A DNA stretch of 64,000 bases from Rostratula benghalensis (taxonomy: Eukaryota; Chordata; Aves; Charadriiformes; Rostratulidae). Position 1 is the first letter of the stretch, and the number at the start of each line of letters is the position of its first letter. Position numbers and translations under genes: made by a program. The stretch spans positions 2,899,298-2,963,297 of the forward strand of contig VXAI01000097.1 in the NCBI GenBank assembly GCA_013399305.1, given 5' to 3'. A model generated the notes under the pieces. It was not told the origin of the DNA. It ran no database searches and saw nothing but the letters and a program-made list of their open reading frames with translations. Positions 1 to 11,588 of the stretch are shown here, piece by piece.

Positions 1-648
1 CAACCCAAAACCAAACATTTAGACATGACCAGGCATTTACATTAAAAAACCCCACAAAAACCAGCAGAGAACCTTCCCCCAAACACGAGGTCTTATGACT
101 CTTCCTGCAAGTTTCAGCAGATTGTTCAATGCCTCAATGTTCAAGAAGCCAAATTTGGCAGTGTCCTGTTTGGATTAAGATCTTTCAGGTATCTTCACAA
201 TCTGTACTCCATTATTCAAAATGATATACAGACTGAGAATAAATGAGAATGGTTTCACTGAACAATCTGTCATTATGTCAAGACTTAATTAGAAGCAGCA
301 GAAAATCCTGGTGATTTTTTTTTGTCCCCATGAACACTTCTCATTGGTGCACACAAAGCCTGCTGTCTATCTGTGACCCTGGGGGTGCACATATATACAT
401 ACCTCAGTTGCTTCACCCAAATGGTTTCTCAGAAGGTAAGTCTGCCAAATGGCTTGTGTCAAAGGTACTGGTACTGTAAATAAAGTCTGCCCATACATTG
501 GGCTTTGTGTCAGCATCTAAAACTTGTTCTTAAAACAACATGCACAGATTTTATTGCACATGCAGAATTTAGTCCATTTCAATTTAACAGTGGACAGACA
601 CCCTACCAGCTCACCAGTAATAATAAAACTCCAATTTTATACCATTAC
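1..648 (-). other. HBP1 intron 9 (partial)
   Basis: AT-rich intron 3' of the HMG-box exon. I searched the minus strand for the rest of the HMG box (the expected downstream exon) and did not find it, so it lies further left. No repeat or regulatory site is clear here. Confidence 0.8.
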
Positions 649-978
649 CTGTTGTCTTTCCCTGGATACATCTGAGTATATTCAACTCTGTATTTTTTGG
701 CAAAAAGCATGAAGGCATTCATTGGTCTTTTGCATTTGTTTGGAGAAGTGGCACTCACAGTACTTGCAGTCCCTGAGCTGTGGCTTTTGCCAGCTTTACT
801 GTACAAAGAGCTGGAGGAAAGATGTGGTGATGCAGTAGGCGCACAGTTTTTACTACCGCTCTCTGATCTCTCAGCATCTGGATTGTTTGATCCTCCACAA
901 GAGAGGGAAGCGCGGCGCTGGCGAGCCATGCTGCTTAGCACATAAACTGCAGAGGAATCCATTGGTGTAAAATCATAA
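649..978 (-). CDS. HBP1: HBP1 coding exon 9: linker and first part of the HMG box
   Basis: The exon runs from YDFTPMDSSAVYVLSSMARQ through a Ser-rich linker to KRPMNAFMLFAKKYRVEY and ends at PGKDN plus two bases of Arg. The HMG box is split here and its second half is off the left edge. The acceptor is TTGCAG before 978 and the donor GTAATG follows 649. Length is 330 nt; it begins with the last base of a Ser codon left by exon 8. The linker (SNNPDAERSESGSKNCAPTA region) differs most from the mammalian protein, while the HMG part is nearly identical. Confidence 0.96.
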
Positions 979-1555
979 CTGCAAGAAAAAGACATAACCA
1001 TAAAATGAGCCAGTATTTTTCACGTGAGATCTCTAAATGGCCGCTTGCTTTTTGTCTGCACTACACTTCCAGTTTTCTGCTATCCTTTGTGTGACATAAT
1101 GAAACTGTGCTTCATGCAGATGTCAATGAAATAAAAGGAGTTTTCCAGCTGAATTAATGGCTTTTTCAATGCAATAGCAGCCTGCAACTTCGCCAGACCT
1201 GCTGTGTCCTATCATCTGCCCAGCTGTACGTCAACTAATTATGCACTTCTTCAAATTTCATCCTCTTTTGAAATCAGTTTCAGCCTTTTTTCCTGTTGCT
1301 GTCCTTACCATAAACCAAATCTGGTGAGTTAATGAGATGTAGTGAAAGGGACAACTGAGGAGGAGACGATGAGCACTGCGTTCATCTGCAGACACACTTA
1401 ATCACAAATACTATATGAAAATAAATTCTATTTTATACACTCTAAATAACTTCTCCAGGCAGTTATGTATTATTTTACCGACAGATCTTCCACTGAGATT
1501 AAAAAGTTGGTAAGGACCCATGACATCGCCTGCTATTTGATTCCCAGCTGACAGA

Positions 1556-1574
1556 CGCCTGCCCTCTAGTGACA
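1556..1574 (-). promoter_or_regulatory. CTCF-like motif
   Basis: The minus strand reads TGTCACTAGAGGGCAGGCG, close to the CTCF core CCASYAGRGGGCRS, with one mismatch at the start of the core. It is a sequence match only; occupancy is not known. Confidence 0.4.
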
Positions 1575-2509
1575 AACATGTGAGATTCCTTGGTACTTCC
1601 ACCTATCCCAACAACTCAGATGAGTTGTTCCCATACAATTTACATCTCCAAATATTATCTAAACTGTTAGAATTTTTGTTGTCCAACAACTGCAATTAAC
1701 CTCTAACCACTACAGAAGTTTAATTCCACAGACTATTTGTTACCATCTCCAGGCGTGTGCAGGGCACTGTAGGAATCAGAGGCTACACTGTCTTTATGGT
1801 GTTATGTGGGGAAATAATATTTGTAAAGATGCTACTTCATCATAAATCCAAAACACTAAGTTACAACCACAAAATAAAACCAAAAGATATATATTAATCT
1901 AAGGCTTTTCTGACCCACTGCTCAATCTGGCTACAGTTGCTTCATTTAAGAGCTTTGAAGGGCTTTTCCCCAACACAAGGTAGAACTACAATTGAGGGAA
2001 CAGCGCAGACCCCATCTGCACAGGCAGCCCCTTTCTCTAACTGGAACCACAAGCACTCCCTTCTGCCCAGAGAGACAAGAAATCTGAAGTGTCAGGGCAG
2101 TATTCAGCTGGGCTGCAGGTTGAGTAAGAAGCCAGAAGTCCCGTTTCTTCAGTGAGATGTAAACATAATGACCCTAACAGCTCTCTACACGTGCAGTGCA
2201 GAACAGGAGGTATTCAGAAGGAAAAAGCCCAGAAAGCACATGAGCAAAAATAAGCAATTTGAACTCGCTCTCCCAGACTGAAATCATACAAGAGCTCCTA
2301 GGGCTTGAACTGCAAATAGCATTTTAATTACATCTTTTCTATTGTAAAAAAACAAGCAAGCCCCAAAAAGCCCCAAAAGCAACCAGACTAAAAGCAAATG
2401 CTAAAATGGAGCTAACATCATAAGAGAAGATGAAGTCTAATAAATCTAGAAATCCCAAAATAGTATGGAAAAATCTTTGTGAGTAATACTATTGCCTAAG
2501 AATAATTTA

Positions 2510-2590
2510 TGTTGGACAGGACCTTTGAAGGTTATCTGGTTGAACCTCTTGCTCAAAGCAAGGCAAACCTCAAAGTTAATCAAACGTTGA
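2510..2590 (-). mobile_element. CR1 LINE 3'-end fragment (antisense)
   Basis: The plus strand carries a diverged form of the antisense CR1 signature (ttggacaggacctttgaagg, then a 'caacctc..gctcaaagcaagg' segment). Only about 80 bp is recognizable; boundaries are approximate. Confidence 0.6.
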
Positions 2591-3092
2591 AGCTAGGTAA
2601 GTTTGGTATGTTAGAAAAGAACCACAAAAAGCAGAACAAACAAAGCCAGTAAGAAGTAATTATAAAGCACTGTATTCTAAAGCCATAGCTCACATGTTAA
2701 TTACACAGCTCGATACATAGCTGCATATGATGCACAAGTTAATAGCTGGCAGATGCACTATTGCAGGAAAACTGTAGTACATTTTTAAATATAACCCACT
2801 TTACCTGAAGAATTTATACAGATAATGTTTATTTTTTACTGCTTTACCTAATCTGGCTTAAACTAGCATAAACAGGGGCTATAAAGTTATTTCACTCCAA
2901 GACATTACTTTGCAGTTTAGCAGAGCACATAATAACACAGCTTTTCTAGTACTCAGTCTTCATTTTTCCCTTTCATTTATCTTGCATTACCAATATTCTC
3001 TTTGCTCTATATAATGTTTCAAATTCTTGCAGACTTAAGGTGCCTACTTATTAAATACAAAAACCACTGAGGCCACTTTATCCAAAAATTAC

Positions 3093-3237
3093 CTTTTAAA
3101 TGTATCAAAAACACCTGAATCATCAAAGTTAATGGCATCAGGGTGTCCAGGAGGTAGACACAGATCTCCAAGATGCATTTCACAGCATGGAATGCCATGC
3201 TGTACCACAGTCAAGCTTGGATAAAAAGATGACCAAC
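3093..3237 (-). CDS. HBP1: HBP1 coding exon 8: end of the AXH domain
   Basis: Encodes WSSFYPSLTVVQHGIPCCEM, then HLGDLCLPPGHPDAINFDDS and GVFDTFK. It carries IPCCE, the IxCxE motif reported to contact RB-family proteins. Acceptor CTTCAG precedes 3237; donor GTAATT follows 3093. Length is 145 nt, entering after one base of a Gly codon and leaving after two bases of Ser, which fits exon 9. Confidence 0.95.
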
Positions 3238-3788
3238 CTGAAGTGGTAAAGAGTTAAATTAGACAAACGGCCAAACAATCTCTCTAGTTTTTAACTGGAG
3301 CAATCCTATAGCTCTAAATGATATCATTTTATAAAAAATTTCCAATGTAGTTTCTTTCACCCAAAGGAAAGATCAGGAACACTTATGGAATTCTTACTGC
3401 AAATAGTTTATTTTTACCTCAAGTAAAATCTCATTCTAGAAAAAAAAAAAGTAATCAAAATCTGGAAACTTTTATCATCACAAGTTTCACGTTTAGCAAG
3501 TGAGAAACACCTCCCTTATTTGCAGCCTTTCTTTCTCCCCCCCCCAATTTTTCTGTTTTCCTGAGCATTTATACACTTGACCAAATCTTTCCTTAAGTGA
3601 TACGCAGTATTTGGGCAGCTTTACACTATTGCTTGTTCAAATTCTGGATTTCTTTACAAAGACAGCCAACTGTTTCTACAACACTGCCCTTACTGATTTC
3701 TCGAGCAACATGCGAGGCCAATAAAACCTGCAACCACTTTCTAAGAATACTTTAATATACAACCAAGTGTACTTGTAGTGCTTCGTAC
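3238..3788 (-). other. HBP1 intron 7
   Basis: A 551-bp intron with short homopolymer runs; nothing else seen. Confidence 0.85.
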
Positions 3789-3945
3789 CTTTATTTTTAA
3801 CGTAAAAAGGATGATCAAGTCTGCATTCTACCGTAAGCAAGCCATCTTCCACTGTGCCAGGATCAAAAGTCAGCTTCAGCACTGACTCACCAAAGGAAAT
3901 GCTTTCTTCATGAGAAATCAACTTCAAACCATCAGAACCATAGCC
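3789..3945 (-). CDS. HBP1: HBP1 coding exon 7: AXH domain
   Basis: Encodes GYGSDGLKLISHEESISFGE, then SVLKLTFDPGTVEDGLLTVE and CRLDHPFYVKNK, almost identical to the mammalian AXH segment. Acceptor TTTACAG precedes 3945; donor GTACGA follows 3789. Length is 157 nt, beginning at a codon boundary and ending after one base. Confidence 0.96.
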
Positions 3946-4276
3946 CTGTAAACATACATAGCGTTCAAAATTATACCCCAAGAAAAGCATATACCCATGT
4001 ATACTCTAAGTGTGTATTCATCATCTTACATTATATTAAAAAATACCAACATTCCAAGTGCTCTTGCCAGAATAAAGAGGATGTAACATTCAAAACATAC
4101 CTGAATGAATTCAGTTCAAAGCCCTTATAGCAACGTACTGAGAGAGTACACTGATCAGCTCTAGTTAAGTTCAGTATAAACACATTTTCCTGAGACAGTA
4201 AAGGCACACAGGTAACAGAAGAAACCAAATATTGTGCTACAGGTATTAAAATTAATTTATTGGAACTAACAGCCAC
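3946..4276 (-). other. HBP1 intron 6, frame open if retained
   Basis: A 331-bp intron. The exon 6 frame continues through it for about 81 codons to a stop at 4031-4033. Retention would truncate the protein inside the AXH domain, before the HMG box. Confidence 0.8.
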
Positions 4277-4389
4277 CTTGTAAGGACTCGCTGGAAGGTT
4301 GTCCTCTTTTCCACAGCCTTCAGATCTTGCAAAATCTTCGACATCCTGCCATTCTTTATTACGTCCTTTATGAAAGCACAAACGAGAGC
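4277..4389 (-). CDS. HBP1: HBP1 coding exon 6: AXH domain, weak or alternative donor
   Basis: Encodes SRLCFHKGRNKEWQDVEDFA, then RSEGCGKEDNLPASPYK. Acceptor TGTTAG precedes 4389. The end at 4277 was chosen because SPYK joins GYGSDG of exon 7 the way human IHK joins GYGSDG. That donor reads GTGGCT and lacks the usual G at +5. A second donor, GTTAGT, begins 6 bases further on and is also in frame; using it would add Val-Ala. The reading frame stays open through most of the following 331-bp intron to a stop at 4031-4033, so retaining the intron would give a protein without an HMG box. Confidence 0.9.
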
Positions 4390-4567
4390 CTAACAGATTT
4401 TTTCAAGAAAAAAAACAAAACACACTTATTGTTATATAAAAGAAGTCTCTGTTAAAAATACAAGTAAAAAAAAAAAAAAACCCAAACAAAAAAAACCTCA
4501 CAACCAAAAAAACAAAACAAGAGAAAACATAGTTATTTAACAGTATGTGCAATTTGTGTTATTTTAC

Positions 4568-4679
4568 CTTTCAGAAAACAATGCCAAACAGTTGAGGGCC
4601 AGGAATGGCACCATCCTAAATCATCGTCATCTGAAAGTGATGACATGCAGAAAATGCCAGATTCTGATTCACTATTCGC
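4568..4679 (-). CDS. HBP1: HBP1 coding exon 5: acidic stretch and start of the AXH domain
   Basis: Encodes ANSESESGIFCMSSLSDDDD, then LGWCHSWPSTVWHCFLK. The DDDD cluster and the WPSTVWHCFLK segment match mammalian HBP1 at the N-terminal edge of the AXH domain. Acceptor TTAATAG precedes 4679; donor GTAAAA follows 4568. Length is 112 nt, ending after one base of a Gly codon. Confidence 0.95.
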
Positions 4680-5441
4680 CTATTAAAAAAAATCAAAATG
4701 GTGTTAAGATTTTCCTATTAAGACCAGTCCTAAAATCTTACATGTCTTTACACACATTCTCTAATTTGCATCTGTATCATAATTTTGCCTTAAATACTAC
4801 CAAGAATGTAACATGAAAACAAAGATTCAAGGAATGTTGTAAATGTCAATGAGTATTTTCATCTCCTGTCCTTGAAATGTTCTGTCCTGTAATTTTTGGT
4901 TTTCATCCTCTGAGATTCCTAAGGGCATTCATAGATCATCTTAGACTTAGGTGTATTTCACAAGGTATCATTCCCTGGCCGATCACAACCACTCAAAGCA
5001 CAGGTCACATTACTGGGGAGCTGTAGAGCCATGTCTGCTCTACATGAATCACTGGAGAAAACTCCACGTTTCTAACAGATGTGTTTCAGACACAAATTAA
5101 TGCACAGGAAAGGGAGAAGCAGGACTGACAGGGTTTGTGCTAAAAGGAGATGGTTCTGTATTTCCTTTTTGAGATAGCAAATGAGTTATTAATTTTAAAA
5201 AACTTGCTACAGAAGGAACCACAAGAGATGCAGAACCTTCTTAGAATGTGATCTCTTCACAAAAACACGGACTATACACTGTAGGGGCTACAAGCCTACT
5301 GAGTTTGGTAAAAAGTGGCATAAACAGAAATGTTAATAGAACTACAGAGATGCTTTTTTAGAACTAGTTTCTCTTTTCAAAATGTGTAACACATTACTCT
5401 CGCAGCTGTGTTTATTTCAGAAATGTTTCAGAACAACTCAC
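4680..5441 (-). other. HBP1 intron 4
   Basis: A 762-bp intron in which no repeat or motif is recognizable. Confidence 0.85.
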
Positions 5442-5574
5442 CCTTTCGTGTCGGACTGGTGTTTCATCCAAATCATTCTTGGAGAAGTTAGGATCATTCT
5501 TTGAGGATCCTGGTGGAGGACGTGCATAGGAATGTAAACTTTTGCTTGTGGCTATTATGTGAACAGGAGATGAT
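5442..5574 (-). CDS. HBP1: HBP1 coding exon 4: low-complexity linker
   Basis: Encodes SSPVHIIATSKSLHSYARPP, then PGSSKNDPNFSKNDLDETPV and RHER. The start and end match the mammalian protein. The middle (PGSSKNDPNFSKNDLDE) is diverged, as expected for a flexible linker between the SIN3-binding segment and the AXH domain. Acceptor TATTTTAG precedes 5574; donor GTGAGT follows 5442. Length is 133 nt. Confidence 0.94.
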
Positions 5575-6542
5575 CTAAAATAGAAAAATGTATTTTAAAG
5601 TATCTCAGATTAAGGCAACACAAGACTTTCCTGCCATTACTCTACAATGCTTTTATTTAACAAGTATTTCTGTTTCCATGAGATGAATACCAAATAACCT
5701 TCCCACACAACCAACATTAAAACGGGATGATTAAAAGGTGCAAGCTCAGACAAAGGGAATATTTAGCTTAACTCCTGCAGAGCTTCTGTATACCACCCAA
5801 ATGACAGTACTACCTCCCCATCAGCATCTCCTTGTCACAATGCTAAATCTTTTACAAGTATCTTGAAGTGAATATCCCAGTCTTACGAGTACATAAAGAC
5901 ATCTGCTCTGTCCTAATGATTACATCCCAACTGCATTACTGGTAACAGTTCTACTTATAATTTTCTTATTATAAACCTAAGACCAGAGTTGTACAATAGA
6001 AGGTAAAGCCTAGAAATTTCTAAGATCCCACAGCGCTTCTCACAGCCTTAGGGAATTTACAGATGACAAATCTGAAACGGTATCAATTAAAAATACATAG
6101 CAATAAATAAATAAATCAAACTACAGTCACCACACCAGTGAGTATTCAGAATTTAATGTAATAAATTCATCTTAATTTTTCATCTGCTGTTTCACATGAA
6201 GCCAATGTCTACAATTTCTGAGCCTTCTGTGGTTAGGCAATGTCCTTATACCATCCTACCTCATTTGTGGCTGGCAAGTAAGCAGCTTTTGCAACAGGCT
6301 CTGAAACAAGTCCTATGCAACCTCCGCAGAATAAAAGTTGCTGTACGGAAAGATCACACATATGGCTCCAGTTCAAAGTCAGAGTGTGTGAAGAGTGAAG
6401 GAAATGTTTCTGGAGTCCTGATCTGGGTGTTCCTGCTCTGGCAGGGGGATTGGACTAGATGATCTTTCAAGGTCCCTTCTGATCCCCGATATTCTGTGAT
6501 TACAAATCTTAAAGAGTTCAAAATCTAAATAAATGCCAGTAC
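5575..6542 (-). other. HBP1 intron 3
   Basis: A 968-bp intron. A sense CR1 3' end ends about 40 bp from the exon 3 donor. No other feature seen. Confidence 0.85.
6439..6502 (+). mobile_element. CR1 LINE 3' end (sense)
   Basis: The segment around ggattggactagatgatctt and ggtcccttctgat, followed by attctgtgatt, is the conserved 3' terminus of avian CR1. The preceding 80-100 bp may also be CR1 but are too diverged to be sure. It is 5'-truncated, as is usual for CR1. Confidence 0.85.
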
Positions 6543-6777
6543 CTGTTATAAAAAGAGCACTGCATCAAGGGACTCTGAGGACTTGTGGCTATATTTGCTA
6601 GTTCTGTCAACCAGTTCACCCCATTCTCACAAGAATAAGCACTTTCTGAATTGCTGTTTGAGGTATGTTGGTTCCATGAAGGCCTTGAACGTTCCTGATG
6701 TGAAACATCGGCACCAAGCTGGAAAAGTGCAGGTGGGGTAGAATCCGTCTGCACAGCTTGTAGTTCAGGAAGATCAT
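6543..6777 (-). CDS. HBP1: HBP1 coding exon 3: SIN3-interaction segment
   Basis: Encodes DLPELQAVQTDS onward through VSHQE and SWNQ to NWLTELANIATSPQSPLMQC and SFYN. The LTELANIATSPQSP core is the helix known to bind the PAH2 domain of SIN3A and is unchanged from mammals, while the preceding 40 residues are more diverged. Acceptor TTTGTAG precedes 6777; donor GTACTG follows 6543. Length is 235 nt, with frame completed by G from exon 2 and by A of exon 4. Confidence 0.95.
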
Positions 6778-7861
6778 CTACAAACAAATGCACAATCACC
6801 ATAATTATAGCCATTGATCCATTCTAGTTGACACCAAATCTTGCAAATAAAAAAGAAGCACAATGAAGTAACTGATTTTATTTTCTCATATCACAATTAC
6901 CAACATTTCACAAACCCTATTCATAATACTGACAAAACAGTCACAGAAATAATCACATCTCTAGGCTATTATAGTCATACTAACAATTTAAGAAAAACAT
7001 TAAGCAGCTAGATAAAAATGCAGTTCCAGTTTTAAAACAAGACTGATTAAACAGAATTGTACTACAGAATTATGCAAAAGTAGCAACATGCTTCACTAAA
7101 ATACTAAAACATTAAACAAAAGGCAACTAAATTGATCTCTCCTAGCAGGTGTCATACTAAAAATTATCAACATCAGGGGCTGTACCACGTAAGTTTTCCA
7201 TGTGTCCACTGGAGAACTGGAATTATCTAACTCAAGATGTCACAAAAGCTGGGTATACAGCCTGGTAGGGGTGAATTCCTATCAATAATCTACACCTTTT
7301 ACATGTTAGAATAGCAGAGGAGAACCCAGCTTGTTAACAAAAGTCTGTGTTACGTGCTCTTGTGTACTTAAGTATTGTTATTCTTAACATTCCACTAATT
7401 CAATGAGATGTGTTAATATTTTCTTGATAATATCAATACTTTCTAACTTACATGCTATTTTTCTCCAATATGCAAGAACTCCTTTAAGAACTCCAAAATG
7501 CTCCTTTAGCTCAGAGCTGAACTAAACCAGCACAATTTCCCTTTAGGAGGAGCTCTTGAGCTTTCTCTTTGCTATTCTTGTGCCAAAAATAGCTCCTCTG
7601 GAGATCAGGAGCAAAAATTTGTAGCTCTGAGTTCAAGAACACATCTAAGTCAACAGACCAGTGTGCCAGAACAGGAAATGGGTTACAGGGAAAAGCGACT
7701 GCAAAATAAGACCTTCAGATGTCAAAATTCACTGTCACATTCCCTGCGCTACATAAGTTAAAAATCACAAACCTCATCCAGTCAGCTTCCAGTAATTTCA
7801 CTATAGGAAAACTACAAAAACTTCAAAATTTGGCTACTTCTGAAAAAGTCATGTTATTTAC
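6778..7861 (-). other. HBP1 intron 2
   Basis: About 1.1 kb of AT-rich intron with nothing recognizable. Confidence 0.85.
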
Positions 7862-8054
7862 CGAGTTCCATGTGTTCATCACAGGACGCATATCCAGGAG
7901 AAGAAGGCAGGTTTTCATTACACTTCAGCAACTCCAGTGACTCATTCATCCCTGAAGTTCTCTTGTCCACTACCAGGAGGAGTTTCTGAACTGCATTAGG
8001 CATTTGATTTGTCTTCACTTCCCACACCATGTTACGATGCTCCAAAGTATCTGA
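7862..8054 (-). CDS. HBP1: HBP1 exon 2: canonical start codon and RB-binding motif
   Basis: The canonical ATG is at 8030-8028 and gives MVWEVKTNQMPNAVQKLLLV, then DKRTSGMNESLELLKCNENL and PSSPGYASCDEHMEL. Its context (A at -3, G at +4) is strong. LKCNE is the LxCxE motif. The 24 nt between the acceptor (CTTTAAAG before 8054) and this ATG contain no stop codon and read SDTLEHRN in the same frame, which allows an N-terminally extended form started in exon 1. Donor GTAAAT follows 7862. Confidence 0.94.
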
Positions 8055-8149
8055 CTTTAAAGAGACACAGGTTAAAAATCTGTATACACTAACTGTTTTA
8101 AGTTGCATCTGACAGACTACTTCATTACCAGAACCCTAAATCCTCCATA

Positions 8150-8860
8150 ATCTGTTGGGAATGAACAGCTTGAAAGGATCTCTAGAGATGATCTGGTATG
8201 ATCCCTGCAGAACGAGAGCCAGTTCTGGAGTCAAATGAGGCCATTTCAGTTTGTGTTATCTTGAAGGATGAAGATTCCCTGAGACTTCTCAGGAACCTAT
8301 TCCAGTGACCACTCTTGCTGTAAGAAGTTGTTCCTTATGCACAGTTTTCAGGATTTTTTAACTTCCCTTGCCCCTACTCTGCTCATTGCCTCCAAGAGCC
8401 TGGAGTCATGTCCTCAACCACCATTCAAACCAAGGTAAACAACATTCACTTGGGACCCTGAACATCCTGTCACAGAAGGCAATCAGACACGATTTGCCCT
8501 TGCTTAACCTGTCCTGGCTATTTCCAGTCACCTTCCTGACTTATAAGGGCCAGGAGGACATGGCTGTCAGGATCTCCTCCACAATCTTCCTCAAACCTAA
8601 AACTAGGCTGACCAGCCTGCAGTTTCCCCACATACTTCCTCCTTGAAACCAGGTGCTGACATTGTATTCTTTTCAGTTATTGGGAGCCCTCTCACCACCA
8701 AATCCACCCTCCTTTGGAGACCAGCCTCACGATGGCAGTGGCCAGCTGCCCCTGATGCATCCCACCTGGTCTCACAGAACTGGCCTGCCCTGAACTTGCT
8801 CTTCCTCTACCATAGACCAACAAGTCCCTCAGTCCATCAGATGCACGTTGCTAAGCCTGG
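8150..8860 (-). mobile_element. CR1 LINE, degenerate, antisense
   Basis: The left part has the antisense CR1 3' signature (agagatgatctggtatgatc, then 'ctcaggaacctattccagtg' and 'gtaagaagttgttcctta'). The right part resembles the antisense CR1 reverse-transcriptase region (gctgaccagcctgcagtttc and the clauses around it). Every frame is broken. The right boundary is uncertain and two insertions may be abutted. Confidence 0.7.
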
Positions 8861-11588
8861 GGACTTGAGGAATCTGGAAGCAGGCCTTGCAAATAAAGAC
8901 CAAAACAAAGATGTCATCCTCAACCTTCTGACGTTACACCATGTAGCATGAAACCCATATTTTCCCTAGTTGCCCTTTCATCATTGGTGTATCCATAGAA
9001 GCCTTTTTCACTGCCTTTCACATCCCTTCCTATCTCTTAACTCTGGGTATAGTCTCAAACACCTTTGACTGCTAACATCCTTAACTGTGTTGTAAACAGA
9101 AAGAAAAATAAGCCTCTGCTAGTAGATTCCATTTCAGTTTTATTTCCCCAAATCCCAGTACCCTCACATTTACACCAAAAGAAATACTGTAAATCACCTT
9201 CAGCAGTCAGAGAACCACTGCCTCTAAAGGCTGGAAAACAAGGTTATCCAGTCTTTAGTAATTTGGTTATCTACTGGGTTTTTTCAGATGATGATGAATT
9301 AAAGCTACCATAACGTAATTACCTTGTACTTTAACGAAGTGTCATTGGAAAAAGTAATCATAAGGCCCTCGAAAAAGAGCAGAAAACACAGCTTAGGAAG
9401 AAAGAAAATCTGAGAAGTCTACCATGTGCACGCCCACTAAGTAAGTTATCCTGCACCACATTACAGAAATACAAACAATGGCTAAAACCAGCCTAATGTT
9501 TTCATCTAGAACAGTAAGCCTGTCACCCTAAAAGCTGCCTTAGTGTAATGCACGTAAAAGCCATCTGACAACAATTATGAAAAAACAAACCAAAAAGTTT
9601 ATTTTAATAGGCAGTTAAAAGGTATTGTATGTATAGAGCCAATGTTAACAATATTCCAATAGTTTTACTCATTCTATGAATTTGTTTCATTCATTTTGCA
9701 GCTTGTCCTGCACGTAATACAGTTCAGACATAACCCTTTGAATTACATATTGGCCCTACCAGAAAAGGCCTGACCTAGGCAGTACCTTTATTTTTTCACT
9801 GAAGAATTTCTGACCTTCTCATCTCCTTATCTTTCAAAGACATGCAAAACTTACATAAACGTGCACTCCAAACATAAAGATGTTTGATTCTACTCAAAGG
9901 GCACTACTGCAAAAGCCACAACTGTGCAATTCTGATGTTAAGGAGATGGAGAAGGTAAGAAAAATTAAAACATACAATCAAATAAACTATCAATGGCATG
10001 AATATTTCACTTCTAAGAAGCATATTTAATGCAAATAATTCCTCTATCACCCATAAACGATAGTAAAATTACAGAACACCACAAGAGCAGAAAGTTCAGT
10101 CATTTCTGAACAGAAAAATCAGACCTGTACTCAGCAGTACAGGTCAGGACCTTGATGATTATCTCCAGGTAATCAATTCTGAAAAGCCACTTTGTTTTTC
10201 TGGCTTATCCGCGTCCTTCCTGCCTCCTCCCCTCCCCCCGCCTTGTTTTTCCCTCTATTTTCTCTCTCTTCGTTTCTCATTTTCCTGCCAAAACGAACAA
10301 GCTAACTTATTTTGGGAATGTTACCTTCTCCTTCCTTCCTGCCAGCTCCCAAGATTTGAAAGTACCTGTTCTGGTATTCTAACAGACCGAAGGTCAGAGA
10401 TAAGGTACTGATACAGCACGCTAGTCTGACAAGAAAGATACTTGTTTGAGAAACGAGTTGTTCTTCCAAGTCACAAGAATGTCTCTAAACCAAAGCCACT
10501 TGTGTACAAAAGCCAAAAAATCCTCTAACAAACAAATTCACAAGAAAAACACAAGAACATGCTCAACTTTACTTTTCAATTTTCCTGTTCTACTTGATTA
10601 AAGCCTGGTTTGGACATCACGTGCTCCTCTTGTCCTCAGTCCCCTTGTCCTTTCAATGTTTTGTAATATTAAGGGAATGGTCATTAATTAGCTTGTAAAG
10701 GTTCTTTTAAATTCAACTTCATGTTCAAAACTTGTTGCGACAGATGTTTTCTAGAACTATGCTTGATGGGACTGTAATTACTGCTGTTTTCTTTAGGGGC
10801 TAAATGAATTTATTAATTAATTTGTGCTTTAAAACAAGTCAATTTATAACAGTAGGCCAAATGGCAATATTAACAAAGAACCTATTAATGAAAACATGTT
10901 TATTTTTGAGAGACAAAAATAAATCCAGGACAAAAGCAAATACAGACTGGTGGAGAAGGGGCTCAGCAGGAGCTGGGCAGCACCCACCCAAACCGCGCTG
11001 GGCAGGAATGCCTGGGTGGAAATGCTTCCCGTGGTTTTTCCTTCTGGAATTTGCCTGCTTTCTTCCCCCAACCTACCCACGAAGTCTCAGGCAAGCTCTA
11101 CGCCCGCGGTGATTCACGGGACGGAGTTTAATAGGGAGAACAGCTTCTCCAAGCAAAACACAACGTACTGGCAAGACTGGATCTACACCAGGGACTTGTG
11201 TTGGCACGGCTGCTCCCGTGGCGGATCCTCGCTCCGCAGCCCCGGCTCGCTCGGCTGTGCCAGGAACGGGCCGGGGAGGAAGGGGGCGGGGGGGGCAGAG
11301 CCCAGCGCATGATTCACGGTGTTTGTGCACAGGCGGCCCTTTCGCATGACAGGGGCCGAACCGACTCTGCTGGAGGTCGCCCCCGCCGGGCGCTCTGCCC
11401 TCCCCGCGACAGTGAAACGCAGAACAAACATCACGGCTGGGGTTACACCAACAAGGGGTTTACAGCTGAAACCCCGGGGCGGCGGCGGCGGCCCGGCGGG
11501 GAGCACCGGACCGGGACGGACCCTCCTCCATTGTCTTCCTCGCCCTCGCCGGGCCGAGGCCGCGCCCGGGAGCGCGCTTCTCCCCCCC

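Larger units (their letters stand above)
979..3092 (-). other. HBP1 intron 8
   Basis: About 2.1 kb of AT-rich intron. It contains one CTCF-like motif (1556-1574) and one short antisense CR1 fragment (2510-2590). Nothing else is supportable. Confidence 0.8.

Noticed and set aside
4031..4276. Continuation of HBP1 exon 6 as coding sequence
   Set aside because: The frame is open, but the mammalian protein joins directly to exon 7. This part is best read as intron 6.
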